From positions 1 through 44,627 of the forward strand of contig SEDB01000002.1 in the NCBI GenBank assembly GCA_004210715.1: 44,627 bases of DNA. Reading direction: 5' to 3'. Shown piece by piece: positions 11,179 through 21,205 of this stretch (position 1 is its first letter; each line of letters starts with the position of its first letter). The DNA comes from Pedobacter sp. (GTDB lineage Bacteria; Bacteroidota; Bacteroidia; Sphingobacteriales; Sphingobacteriaceae). The position numbers and the translations under genes were made by a program. Under the pieces are notes generated by a model. It saw only the letters and a list, made by a program, of their open reading frames with translations, made no database searches and was not told the DNA's origin.

Positions 11179-12264
11179 TTGATGAAAATATTAATAACAG
11201 GGAACATGGGTTATATAGGCCCAGAGGTTGTGGCAAATCTCCGTAAAAATCATCCTGAAGCTATACTGATCGGATATGACATGGGATATTTTGCATCTTC
11301 ACTTACTCATTCTGCATTTCTGCCGGAAAACCAACTTGATCAGCAAATATTCGGCGACGTAAGATCATTAAATCCCGCAATTCTTATTGGTATAGATAAA
11401 GTAATATATCTGGCCGCGATTTCCAATGATGCTATGGGGAATCGTTATGAAGAAGTAACTTATGACATCAACTATAAGTCTGCAATTAAAATTGCGGTTG
11501 AGGCAAAAAAAGCGGGTGCAAATTCTTTCGTGTTTGCATCAAGCTGTAGCATGTACGGTAAAGCTGATGGAGAGGCTAAAACGGAACAATCCCAACTTAA
11601 TCCACTAACTGCTTATGCTAAATCAAAGGTATATGCAGAACGCGATCTAGAAGAACTTGCTAATGAAGATTTCACCATCACCTGCTTAAGGTTTGCAACT
11701 GCATGTGGCATGAGTTCCCGACTTCGTCTTGATCTTGTATTGAATGACTTTGTCGCTGGAGCAGTTAGCAGCGGCAAAATTAAAATCCTGAGTGATGGAA
11801 GTCCTTGGAGACCTTTAATCCATATCAAAGACATGGCTAGGGCAATTAACTGGGCTATCCAAAGGCAAGCAACAGATGGAGGCCAATTTCTGGCAATTAA
11901 TGCGGGCAGTAGCCGCTGGAATTATCAGGTGATTGATCTGGCAAAGGCAGTGTCTTTAGCCATTCCAGGTGTAAAAATTGATCTCAATGAAAATGCGACA
12001 CCTGATGAGCGATCATACAAGGTCAACTTTTCACTGTTTGAATCGCTTGCTCCTGATGCTCAGCCACTCTGCAACCTGAATGATACCATCAGAGAACTCT
12101 ACGATGGTTTGATTGGTATGGAATTCGATAATATTAATTTTCACAATTCTCCATTTATGCGACTCAGGATTCTCAATGGTTTACAGGAAAAAAGTCTTAT
12201 CAATGAAGATCTGGAATGGACATTTAAGTTCTCACAGATTAAAGAAACCGAATCAACTAAATAA
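11179..12264 (+). CDS. SDR-family NAD-dependent sugar-nucleotide epimerase/dehydratase
   Basis: 361 aa; GNMGYIG Rossmann motif, FASSCSMYG, YAKSK (YxxxK), WRPLIHIKDMARAI. Confidence 0.9.
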   Translation: MMKILITGNMGYIGPEVVANLRKNHPEAILIGYDMGYFASSLTHSAFLPENQLDQQIFGDVRSLNPAILIGIDKVIYLAAISNDAMGNRYEEVTYDINYKSAIKIAVEAKKAGANSFVFASSCSMYGKADGEAKTEQSQLNPLTAYAKSKVYAERDLEELANEDFTITCLRFATACGMSSRLRLDLVLNDFVAGAVSSGKIKILSDGSPWRPLIHIKDMARAINWAIQRQATDGGQFLAINAGSSRWNYQVIDLAKAVSLAIPGVKIDLNENATPDERSYKVNFSLFESLAPDAQPLCNLNDTIRELYDGLIGMEFDNINFHNSPFMRLRILNGLQEKSLINEDLEWTFKFSQIKETESTK

Positions 12265-12277
12265 ATAGCAGCAAAGA

Positions 12278-12832
12278 ATGAACTTCACGGAAACTAAATT
12301 AAAAGGAGCCTTTATCATTGACATCAAGCCTTTGGCGGATGAAAGAGGTTTTTTTTCCAGATCCTATTGCAGCGACGAGTTCAAGGAATTCGACCTAAAT
12401 ACAAATGCAGTACAAAATAATATCAGCTACAACATCAAGAAAGGAACGCTAAGGGGAATGCATATGCAAAAAGCACCTTTTGAAGAAACAAAACTAGTAA
12501 GATGTACCCGCGGGGCAATCTATGATGTGATCGTCGACATGCGTGAAGAGTCAGAAACCTATAAACAATGGATTGGGGTAGAACTTACCGCTGATAATTA
12601 TCGCATGCTCTATGTACCTGAAGGATTTGCCCACGGCTTTATTACTTTGGAAGATCGTACCGATGTTACCTATCAGGTAACACAATTTTATACACCGGGA
12701 TTCGAACAATGTTTCCGTTGGGACGATCCTGCTTTCGCCATCCAATGGCCGATTGAGCCGGAAGTTGTATCCTCTAAAGACCAGTCTCACTCACTGATTG
12801 GTGATGGCGTCAATCAATCAAACAATGGATAA
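12278..12832 (+). CDS. RfbC-like (dTDP-4-dehydrorhamnose 3,5-epimerase family) cupin
   Basis: 184 aa; DERGFFSRSYCSDEF, GTLRGMHMQKAPFEETKLVRCTRGAIYDVIVDMR, YVPEGFAHGF. Confidence 0.93.
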   Translation: MNFTETKLKGAFIIDIKPLADERGFFSRSYCSDEFKEFDLNTNAVQNNISYNIKKGTLRGMHMQKAPFEETKLVRCTRGAIYDVIVDMREESETYKQWIGVELTADNYRMLYVPEGFAHGFITLEDRTDVTYQVTQFYTPGFEQCFRWDDPAFAIQWPIEPEVVSSKDQSHSLIGDGVNQSNNG

Positions 12833-12855
12833 ATCAAATCTTAACTTAACACACC

Positions 12856-14205
12856 ATGATCATAGTTGATAATGCCCTGGCAAAGCTTGCGGCTCAAAAT
12901 AAACCAATTAAAGTTGGCCTGGTAGGGGCTGGTTTTATGGGAAAGGGCATAGCCTTGCAGATTTGCAAATATGTACCAGGAATGGAATTGGTTGCCATCG
13001 CTAACCGAAATATAGAAAAGGCGAAGTTCGCCTATAATCAGGCCGGAATAGAAGAAAGCCACGAGGTGGACTCTACAGAGCAATTGGATAAAAACATCTT
13101 AAATGGACTATACAGTGTTACTACAGACGCAACTCTTCTTTGCAAAGCAGCAGGTATAGATGCCATCATCGAAGTTACCGGTGCAGTTGAATATGCGGCA
13201 AAAGTGGCAATGTGTGCTATAGAAAATAAAAAACATATTGTTCTTATGGATGCTGAACTAGATGGTACAGTTGGTCCGATCTTAAAAGTTTACGCAGACA
13301 AAGCTGGGGTAATAGTAACAAATGCAGATGGAGATCAACCTGGGGTCATGATGAACTTGTATCGCTTTGTGAAAACACTTGGCGTTAAACCTGTGTTGAT
13401 TGGAAACATTAAAGGGCTTCATGATCCTTACAGGAACCCTGAAACTCAAAGAGGATTCGCTGAAAAATGGGGTCAAAATCCAGTAATGGTAACATCATTT
13501 GCTGATGGAAGTAAAATTTCCTTTGAGCAGGCGATCGTAGCCAATGGAACGGGCATGCGTGTCGCTAAGAGAGGTATGATCGGGCCAACGGTACCTTCTG
13601 GTACTCACCTTAAAGATGTACTTGATAAATATCCGCTCGAAGAACTTACAAATGGCCCAGGCATTGTTGATTATATTGTTGGAGCTGAGCCATCGCCCGG
13701 CGTTTTTGTGCTTGGAACTCACGACGATCCTATTCAACAGCACTATCTGAATCTTTACAAATTAGGCGAAGGACCGCTGTATCTATTTTATACCCCATAT
13801 CATCTTTGCCACTTTGAAGTTCCACAAACTGTAGCCAGAGCTGTACTATTTAAAGATGCTGCATTGACTCCTCTGGATAAGCCATATGTTGAGGTAGTTG
13901 CTACGGCTAAAATTGATTTGATGGCGGGTGAAATCTTAGACGGAATTGGTGAATTTATGACTTACGGTCTCTGCGAAAATGCAGATACCACCCAGCTAGA
14001 AAACCTTTTGCCGATTGGCGTAGCGGAAAATTGCATTTTAAAACGTGATATACCGAAGGATCAAGTGTTAACCTATGACGATGTTATTCTTCCTGAAGGT
14101 AGGTTAATTGACCAGTTGAGAAAAGAACAGGTTGAATTTTTTAAAATGGATAAAGATCTGAACAAAACCGAAATTCAATCCAAAGAAGTGGTAGATGTAA
14201 TATAA
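12856..14205 (+). CDS. NAD(P)-dependent oxidoreductase with C-terminal SAF-like domain (homoserine dehydrogenase-like)
   Basis: 449 aa; KVGLVGAGFMGKGIALQI Rossmann fold, C-terminal LPIGVAENCILKRDIPKDQVLTYDDVILPEG SAF-like segment. Confidence 0.85.
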   Translation: MIIVDNALAKLAAQNKPIKVGLVGAGFMGKGIALQICKYVPGMELVAIANRNIEKAKFAYNQAGIEESHEVDSTEQLDKNILNGLYSVTTDATLLCKAAGIDAIIEVTGAVEYAAKVAMCAIENKKHIVLMDAELDGTVGPILKVYADKAGVIVTNADGDQPGVMMNLYRFVKTLGVKPVLIGNIKGLHDPYRNPETQRGFAEKWGQNPVMVTSFADGSKISFEQAIVANGTGMRVAKRGMIGPTVPSGTHLKDVLDKYPLEELTNGPGIVDYIVGAEPSPGVFVLGTHDDPIQQHYLNLYKLGEGPLYLFYTPYHLCHFEVPQTVARAVLFKDAALTPLDKPYVEVVATAKIDLMAGEILDGIGEFMTYGLCENADTTQLENLLPIGVAENCILKRDIPKDQVLTYDDVILPEGRLIDQLRKEQVEFFKMDKDLNKTEIQSKEVVDVI

Positions 14206-14239
14206 TTAATTGATTACAATCGAAAAAACTGGAAATAAT

Positions 14240-14306
14240 GGTTAAGATAAGCGTCTTAGAATGCACTTATCTTAACCCTATTAGAAATTTAGCTATTCTT
14301 AATAGG
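14240..14306 (+). terminator. Stem-loops after the rfbF operon, possible terminator
   Basis: Perfect 12-bp inverted repeat GGTTAAGATAAG/CTTATCTTAACC (14240-14251/14266-14277), followed by CCTATTA/TAATAGG; no clear U-tract. Confidence 0.55.
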
Positions 14307-14595
14307 CGTTCCTTAGTTTTTCCGGACAGCGAAATTTAGTTTTCTTCTTGATCTGCTTGGAATGATAAATTACATAAAAGGTATGGCATTGCATTTGGAT
14401 AGTATGCATGACAGCAAATCAAATCGCATTAACCCGCGCTGCTCCATGATTGACAAACCTTTATTGAACATTGGCTGGATTTATTAGAAATAAGTTCTAG
14501 TCAAAAAACGAATTTCTATTGATTTCCATTAAGACGGAAAGTTGAATAAGTGTATATCTAATCCGAATCAAAAATGTCTTAACCGATATGACCAT

Positions 14596-15486
14596 ATGAT
14601 AAAAGCCTATTTGATAATGGCACACAAAAATCCGAGACAGCTGGTCAGATTAGTATCCAGGTTAAACGATGGATCATCTCATTTTTTTATCCATATTGAT
14701 ATTAAAGCTGAGCTTAGATCTTTTGATGAGCTTAATCAATTTGATAAATTGACTTTTCTCGAACGCTTTCATGCTCGTTGGGGCAGATACGGAATAGTAA
14801 GACCACTTCTATCAGGATTGCAACAAATTAAAATGCAGGAAATTTTGTTTGATAGAATTATTGTCCTTAGTGGTCAAGATTACCCAATTAAAAGTAATAA
14901 AACGATTAATAAAATTCTATCGGAATCCCCAAAATCAGTATACGTAGATTTTACACCTCTCCCTAACTTTGAAAGGTGGCCCGGCGGAGATCGCGGTGGC
15001 CTCTACAGAATAGATAAATATTACTTTGGCGATAAATGGCATGAACGACTTTCCTCAAGAGCACTCAATTTGATTGCCGGATATTGCAAGACATTCACGA
15101 GAAAAACACCTTTAAATATGACCGGCTTTGCAGGATCAGCTTGGATGATCTTGGATATGTATGCGTTAAATTATATTTTGAATTTCCACGAGAAAAATTT
15201 AGATTACTTGAAATTTCATAGGAACACATTCGTAGCCGATGAGGTATTTATACACATGATTATCGGAAACTCCAGAGATACTATTCTACATTCCAGGACA
15301 AGCCAAAATAACCAGCATTTTATGATTTGGGAAACTCCTGAAAGCGCTCATCCTAAACTGTTCAATGCGGACGATTTTGAAAAAATATCCACTTCGCCAC
15401 ATTTATTTGCCAGAAAATTCGATGACACCATCGACAGCCTAATTCTTGATAAGATTGATGGTAATATTTTGATTGATGACTACTGA
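14596..15486 (+). CDS. Core-2/I-branching (GT14-like) beta-glycosyltransferase
   Basis: MIKAYLIMAHKNPRQLVRLVSRLNDGSSHFFIHIDIK, VLSGQDYPIKS, GFAGSAWMILD; ATG 14596 preferred over TTG 14542. Confidence 0.88.
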   Translation: MIKAYLIMAHKNPRQLVRLVSRLNDGSSHFFIHIDIKAELRSFDELNQFDKLTFLERFHARWGRYGIVRPLLSGLQQIKMQEILFDRIIVLSGQDYPIKSNKTINKILSESPKSVYVDFTPLPNFERWPGGDRGGLYRIDKYYFGDKWHERLSSRALNLIAGYCKTFTRKTPLNMTGFAGSAWMILDMYALNYILNFHEKNLDYLKFHRNTFVADEVFIHMIIGNSRDTILHSRTSQNNQHFMIWETPESAHPKLFNADDFEKISTSPHLFARKFDDTIDSLILDKIDGNILIDDY

Positions 15487-15696
15487 TCTGTAAAATCGCA
15501 ATTCTAAGCGCTGGGACTGATTTAAAATCAAAATGATGCAGACAGTTCTGGAACATGTGAAGTGAAAAGCTCATCACTCCAATTTGACTTTGTGATAATA
15601 TGAAGAACAAGAACTTACTGGAACAACACCGTTATCTTTTCGATATTGGTGATTGCTCCAGTGGATCTAGACTTGACGTATCCTAAGACCGTTAGA

Positions 15697-16149
15697 TTAC
15701 GATATTTTCTTAAGAGAGATCTCAACCCTCCGATTTTTTTGCCTGCCCGACTCTGTTTTATTAGAAGCAATCGGAATAGTGCTCCCAAAAGGTGTAGTCA
15801 CTACACGATCAGTTTTTACCCCTTTACTAACTAGGTAATCTTTAACACTAACTGCCCTTTTATCAGAAAGCACCCAATTGTACTTGTAAGCACCAATACC
15901 GTCAGCATGACCTCTAAGAGACACGACATAATTTTCACTCTTAACAGCATCAGCAAGTTCATCGAGTTTTTTATAATAGGCCGCTCTAACTGCCGGCTTA
16001 TCAAAATCATACTCTAGATTCTTAGTTAACTCCGATAAGGCTGCTGCATCATAAGTCTTTTTGTTTTTAATTTTGTTGATATCTCCGTCTGCTCTAAAGC
16101 CAAGAGATAAAAACAGCATAACCATAATACCCAATAATTTCGTTTTCAT
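15697..16149 (-). CDS. Small OmpA-C domain protein with signal peptide
   Basis: Start at MKTKLLGIMVMLFLSLGF; OmpA motif VVSLRGHADGIGAYKYNWVLSDKRAVSVKDYLVSKGV...GRQKNRRVEI. Confidence 0.88.
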   Translation of the reverse strand: MKTKLLGIMVMLFLSLGFRADGDINKIKNKKTYDAAALSELTKNLEYDFDKPAVRAAYYKKLDELADAVKSENYVVSLRGHADGIGAYKYNWVLSDKRAVSVKDYLVSKGVKTDRVVTTPFGSTIPIASNKTESGRQKNRRVEISLKKIS

Positions 16150-16300
16150 AATGATTTTATTTATTAATTCACTTAAAGTTAACAACTTGTAAATTAAAAG
16201 GTTTATGATAATCCTTATGGTTGTGTTGTTGTGAAGCAATAAAACCGGTGGGGGTAAAACTATACAGATTTGCACAATTTGATTCACACTTCCGCACATT

Positions 16301-17863
16301 TTATGGCGTAATTACAACATCGTTTTGAACAAGATTTGTAAAGCCCGCCGTTTCCACAATAGCACCATACACTTTATTACTTGTAAAATTACAGCGGTCA
16401 GGTTTACCACCGAGGTCACTCAAAGCCAATATTGGATGGTTTGCGGAATTGCGGTTGTTGTTTCCCTGGACAAATAGATTATTTACCGTCATGTGATCGG
16501 TGCGAATAACAAACCCAAAGTCCATCCCAGGCCCACCGGCAGCACTAACCGCATATTCAATACTATTATCAGCAGCGAAAACCATTTGCTTTGCCTCCCC
16601 AGGTTTAAATTTGGTATAACTAAAAAAAGCGAATCGATCAGCTTCAGTTTTTTTATCGAAAAAAAATTGATTATTTAGGATCCGAACTTCATATTCTTGT
16701 GCTCCTGACTCCAAGGAAATGGCCTTCGAAATGATGTCACGCAAAACATTATTCTCAATAAATATTCGGGCTTGGTAATCACCAAAAACATGAATTCCCT
16801 TTTCGCAATTCTCGATCAAATTTTTATGAACGTTAGCAGCATTCAAATTTATCTTGGGCTGGGCGAAAGTGAAATTAAGTATGATGCCCGTGGCAGAAGA
16901 ACTATTCTTGAGGATGTTGTTTGAAACTTCAATCCCATAGTTCCCTCGAGCTTCAATCGCGTAAATCTTACTATCAGTAACTTGGTTGTTCTTAATCAAA
17001 ACATTCACTCCGACAGCAGAAATCCCAATTCCATCGTGAGCTTGTGATGGATCAACGCCTGTACCTTCCAAACGGTTTCCATCTATCACAGTCCCATCTG
17101 TATTCCCCCAGTCTTCTATGCCCATTCTTCCTGCATTCAAGATAACGTTTTTCTTAATTTGAGATCCTAAAACCTCATCCCCTTTTTTATTGCCATTGCC
17201 AGTTATCGCATTAGAGTATGAATTGGTGATGGTGTTTTCTTCAACGATGGTAAAGTCTGCTCCATTCTCAGCATATTTAATCCCCAAAGAATGAATGTCA
17301 TTATTCCGAATAATATTATTCTTTGACTGAGAACCACTAACCCATACAGCCTCCATGCCAATTGAGGAGTAGGGGAATTTGAAATCAAATAAACAATCTT
17401 CTACTACTACATTTCTAGAATTGAGAATGAAAATACAGGCATTATTCCATTCGCTGAATTGAAAATCGACACTTTCACTTTTGAAATGTATATTTTTGAT
17501 TAGAACATCATCGCCTTCTATAGCAGATAAAAACCTCCCATTATAGAGTAAAGTATTACGCATTTCGCGACTTGCAACAATTATTGTTCCCTCCTGGCCA
17601 ATAAGCTGTACTCCAGCGGGTAATGAAATAGTCTCGGAGATTAAATAAATCCCCGCATGTAAATAAATAACTGATGAATCATTGACCAGTTTCTGTAGCC
17701 CTTTTGTGTCATCAGCCAAACCAGTCGCAGTCAGACCATAAGTTTGAAATCTGCCTTTAGGAGCGATAGAACCTGTTTTTTCGTTATCTTGACGAAGTAA
17801 TTTTTCCTTTGTGCAGCTCAACAGGCACAAGCTAAAACAAAAAATTATAAAAATCCGGGACAT
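16301..17863 (-). CDS. Right-handed parallel beta-helix lipoprotein (pectate-lyase-like fold)
   Basis: 520 aa; lipobox LCLLSCTKEK, many NN/N-I-x-N repeats. Confidence 0.85.
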   Translation of the reverse strand: MSRIFIIFCFSLCLLSCTKEKLLRQDNEKTGSIAPKGRFQTYGLTATGLADDTKGLQKLVNDSSVIYLHAGIYLISETISLPAGVQLIGQEGTIIVASREMRNTLLYNGRFLSAIEGDDVLIKNIHFKSESVDFQFSEWNNACIFILNSRNVVVEDCLFDFKFPYSSIGMEAVWVSGSQSKNNIIRNNDIHSLGIKYAENGADFTIVEENTITNSYSNAITGNGNKKGDEVLGSQIKKNVILNAGRMGIEDWGNTDGTVIDGNRLEGTGVDPSQAHDGIGISAVGVNVLIKNNQVTDSKIYAIEARGNYGIEVSNNILKNSSSATGIILNFTFAQPKINLNAANVHKNLIENCEKGIHVFGDYQARIFIENNVLRDIISKAISLESGAQEYEVRILNNQFFFDKKTEADRFAFFSYTKFKPGEAKQMVFAADNSIEYAVSAAGGPGMDFGFVIRTDHMTVNNLFVQGNNNRNSANHPILALSDLGGKPDRCNFTSNKVYGAIVETAGFTNLVQNDVVITP

Positions 17864-18072
17864 ATTTTTATTAACTTTATGAACAATTTGCTTTAAGGCA
17901 AAATGTAAAATGGAACGATATGTTTTTTCTGCAGGAAAACTAACTCTGTAAAATAAACGTATACTACCTAGACAGTCCCGTCATTTAATTTGTTGAATCC
18001 CTGGATTAAAGTTACGACTTTTTTCTAAGTATTTGATTTTAAACAAATTATTAATAAACTTAATTTAGTAAA

Positions 18073-18876
18073 ATGACAGGAACAACTTTTGGGATACGCG
18101 ATATTCTATCTAAAATCTCACTATTATTTGCAATTTTTTACTTGAGTTCATGCGCTAGCTCAAAAAAAACAGTTTACTTTATTGATCAGCAGGATGCCGT
18201 TCTAAAGGCGAGTAACTTATCATCAAAGAGTTTGGTGCAGCCTAATGATATTCTAAGTATTGCTGTGACAAGCTTAAACCCTACTGCTACAGAGGTCTTT
18301 AATAAGCCTAACAATTCTTTTGTAAGTACTTCTGGGGTAAATGGGGCTACCCTTCAATCCCCGGGTTACTTGGTAAATAACGAGGGAAATATTCAGTTTC
18401 CAATTTTAGGCCAGATGAAAATCAGCGGATTATCTACAAATGAAATACGCGAAAAAATCACCAAAGAACTGGTGGATAAAAAATTACTTGTAGATCCGAT
18501 TGTAATTGTTCGCCAATTAAACTTTAAAGTCTCAGTATTGGGGGAAGTAGGTCGGCCTTCAGTGGTCAACGTTCCAAATGAAAAAATTTCACTTCTTGAA
18601 GCACTTGGGCAGGCTGGAGACATTACGATTTATGGGAGAAAAGATAATGTAATGATTGTCAGAGAAGAAGATGGGGTTAAGAAAATCAAAAGAATAAATC
18701 TGAACTCCAATGAAATTTTCAGCTCAGATTATTATTATCTCAAATCAAATGATATAGTTTATGTTGAGGCGAATAAGGCTAAAGTTTCCAGTTCCACCCG
18801 CAGCTCAACACTGATCCCTATTTTATTAAGCGCACTCTCATTTGGAGCGATTCTAATTGACCGTATAGCAAGATAG
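18073..18876 (+). CDS. Wza/OPX polysaccharide export lipoprotein (module 2)
   Basis: 267 aa; lipobox LSSCASSKKTVYFIDQQD, SVLGEVGRPSVVNVPNEKISLLEALGQAGDI. Confidence 0.93.
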   Translation: MTGTTFGIRDILSKISLLFAIFYLSSCASSKKTVYFIDQQDAVLKASNLSSKSLVQPNDILSIAVTSLNPTATEVFNKPNNSFVSTSGVNGATLQSPGYLVNNEGNIQFPILGQMKISGLSTNEIREKITKELVDKKLLVDPIVIVRQLNFKVSVLGEVGRPSVVNVPNEKISLLEALGQAGDITIYGRKDNVMIVREEDGVKKIKRINLNSNEIFSSDYYYLKSNDIVYVEANKAKVSSSTRSSTLIPILLSALSFGAILIDRIAR

Positions 18877-18878
18877 TT

Positions 18879-21194
18879 ATGAACATCATTAGAAAAACTG
18901 AAGACACTTCAGGCAGCACAGGCGCCAGGGGACTTTTAATCTTTAGGCTACTACCCTACTGGCCTTTGTTTTTATCGCTTTTTATTGTTTCAATAATAGG
19001 AGCCTGGGTTTATCTTCAAATTACGCCACAATTGTATAGCGCTGAAGCAAAGATCTTGATTAACGAAAGGAAAGGTGCAGAGGAGACAAGTATTCAAGAT
19101 CCAATGTCCTCTACCCTTCCTAAAAAGAAAAGTGTCGACAATGAACGGGAGGTAATAGTTTCGAGTCCGATAATAAATCAGGTGGTAAACGATTTATCAC
19201 TATACGCGAGCGTTTATAAGGATAGTTTTTTAGCGAGCCGGATAATGTATGAGGATTCTCCAGTGAAAATCATAGTTCTCGATCCCAATGAAATCAAGCC
19301 CACAAAGGCCAAGATTGGTTTCAGTTGCACCAAATATGGCATCACTTTAGATAGCAAAACTTATGTCTATGACAAGTGGCATAAAACGCAGCATGGAACT
19401 TTAATGTTTCTTCGGAATCGAAAAGTTACAGTCGCTGAAAACACTGATTTTTCTTTTGCACTCACTTTACCTACAAAAGTTGCATCAAGAATTGCCGGTG
19501 GAGTAAAAGTGACCGAGGCTAACAAACTTTCTACAATTTTGGTAGTATCAATTTTAGATGAAAATCCAAAAAGAGCTGAAGATATTTTAAACGGCATTTT
19601 GCTGGTTTATAATAAAAATGCAATAGATCAATACAATCTTCTTGCGGCAAACACACAGAATTTTATTAACAGCCGGTTAATGACCGTTGAAAAGGAATTA
19701 CTTGATATTGAAAATAGGTTACAGAAATATAAATCGAACAACGGAGCGGTCGACGTTGGTACTCAAGGTAAACTATACCTTGAGAATGTCAGTGTGAACG
19801 ATCAAAAAATTGGTGAGATCAATATGCAATTATCCGTACTTAACCAAGTCGAGAATTATGTTCGCTCGAAAGATCTGACTGGTGGAATTGTTCCCTCTAC
19901 TGCTGGTATCAATGATCCTGGACTCACACAAATGGTTAAGGATATTTATGAACTTCAACTGAACGCAGAGAGTTTGAGAAAAACAACAGGAGAGAATAAT
20001 CCTGCAATGGTAGCGTACAATGATCAGATCAATAAAATCAAGCCTCAAATTCTGCAAAACCTCCGCAACCAGCGAAACAGCCTTTCCGCAAGCCGAAATA
20101 ACCTATCAGGTACCACCAGTAGCTACTCGTCGGCATTACAATCAATGCCGGAGACTGAGCGTAATTTAGTTGATATTACAAGGCAACAACAAATCAAAAG
20201 CGGGATCTATACATTCTTGCTACAGAAGAAAGAAGAAACGGCGTTATCTTATATCGCAAACGGGTCAGATAGCCAAATTGTTAGTAAAGCTGAATCATCG
20301 GAGTTTCCGGTTAGTCCGAAAAGAAAAATGATATACCTCGCAGCTATTTTCGGGGCAGGTATATTAGGTATTGCGTTTGTCACTCTAAAAGATAAGATGA
20401 GGCGCAATGTGATGTTTCAACACGAAATTGAATCGCTGACGAAACTTCCGGTAATCGCAGAGATCAGTACTAACTCCTCAGCTAAGCAAATTGTTATTGG
20501 TAGTAATCAACGAACTTTAATTGCTGAACAATTTAGGAGTTTAAGAACAACATTACACTATATTGGAGTTGGCAAGCAGAATAAAAGGTTAATGGTCACA
20601 TCAGCTATTTCTGGAGAAGGAAAAAGTTTTGTAGCCTCAAATTTAGCTGTTTCTCTGGCCATGACTGGTAAGCGGGTTGCGCTGTTGGATTTTGACTTAA
20701 ACAACCCATCCCTCCACCGAAAGTTTAGCGTGGAACAACGGATAGGAATTTCAGAGTTTTTACAAGGCAAGGCGTCAATTGAAGACATAATTGCCAATTC
20801 AATCGTAAATGAAAATCTCTCCCTTTTTCTTACAGGAAAGCTACCTGTTGACCCTGCAGAATTGATTTTAAACGGAAGAGTAGCAGAATTATTTTCAGAC
20901 CTCGGTGAGCAGTTCGATTATCTAATAATCGATGTGCCACCGATCGGCCCTGTTTCTGATGCGTACTCTATTGCACCAATGTGCGACGCTACACTTTTTG
21001 TAATCAGGCATGCGTACACGCCAAAGGTTTTTATCGATCGCATAGACGACAACATCAAATTGAATAATCTGCCAAATCCCGCAATTGTGTTTAATGCGGT
21101 ATCTCAACGTGGTTTTGGAAAAAACAACTATGGATATGGCTACGGATCGGGAATGGTATATGGCGGTAGCTATGACCCAAAATTAATAGAATAA
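18879..21194 (+). CDS. Wzc-type polysaccharide co-polymerase / BY-kinase (module 2)
   Basis: 771 aa; Walker A SAISGEGKSF, A' LLDFDLNNP, Walker B DYLIIDVPP, Tyr/Gly-rich tail NNYGYGYGSGMVYGGSY. Confidence 0.95.
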   Translation: MNIIRKTEDTSGSTGARGLLIFRLLPYWPLFLSLFIVSIIGAWVYLQITPQLYSAEAKILINERKGAEETSIQDPMSSTLPKKKSVDNEREVIVSSPIINQVVNDLSLYASVYKDSFLASRIMYEDSPVKIIVLDPNEIKPTKAKIGFSCTKYGITLDSKTYVYDKWHKTQHGTLMFLRNRKVTVAENTDFSFALTLPTKVASRIAGGVKVTEANKLSTILVVSILDENPKRAEDILNGILLVYNKNAIDQYNLLAANTQNFINSRLMTVEKELLDIENRLQKYKSNNGAVDVGTQGKLYLENVSVNDQKIGEINMQLSVLNQVENYVRSKDLTGGIVPSTAGINDPGLTQMVKDIYELQLNAESLRKTTGENNPAMVAYNDQINKIKPQILQNLRNQRNSLSASRNNLSGTTSSYSSALQSMPETERNLVDITRQQQIKSGIYTFLLQKKEETALSYIANGSDSQIVSKAESSEFPVSPKRKMIYLAAIFGAGILGIAFVTLKDKMRRNVMFQHEIESLTKLPVIAEISTNSSAKQIVIGSNQRTLIAEQFRSLRTTLHYIGVGKQNKRLMVTSAISGEGKSFVASNLAVSLAMTGKRVALLDFDLNNPSLHRKFSVEQRIGISEFLQGKASIEDIIANSIVNENLSLFLTGKLPVDPAELILNGRVAELFSDLGEQFDYLIIDVPPIGPVSDAYSIAPMCDATLFVIRHAYTPKVFIDRIDDNIKLNNLPNPAIVFNAVSQRGFGKNNYGYGYGSGMVYGGSYDPKLIE

Positions 21195-21205
21195 CGTCCA
21201 AATCA

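Noticed and set aside
17945-17992. Possible seventh dyad element upstream of wza2
   Set aside because: TCTGTAAAATAAACGTATAC lacks TAG and GGCTAT; only the TTAATTTG -7-like string fits.
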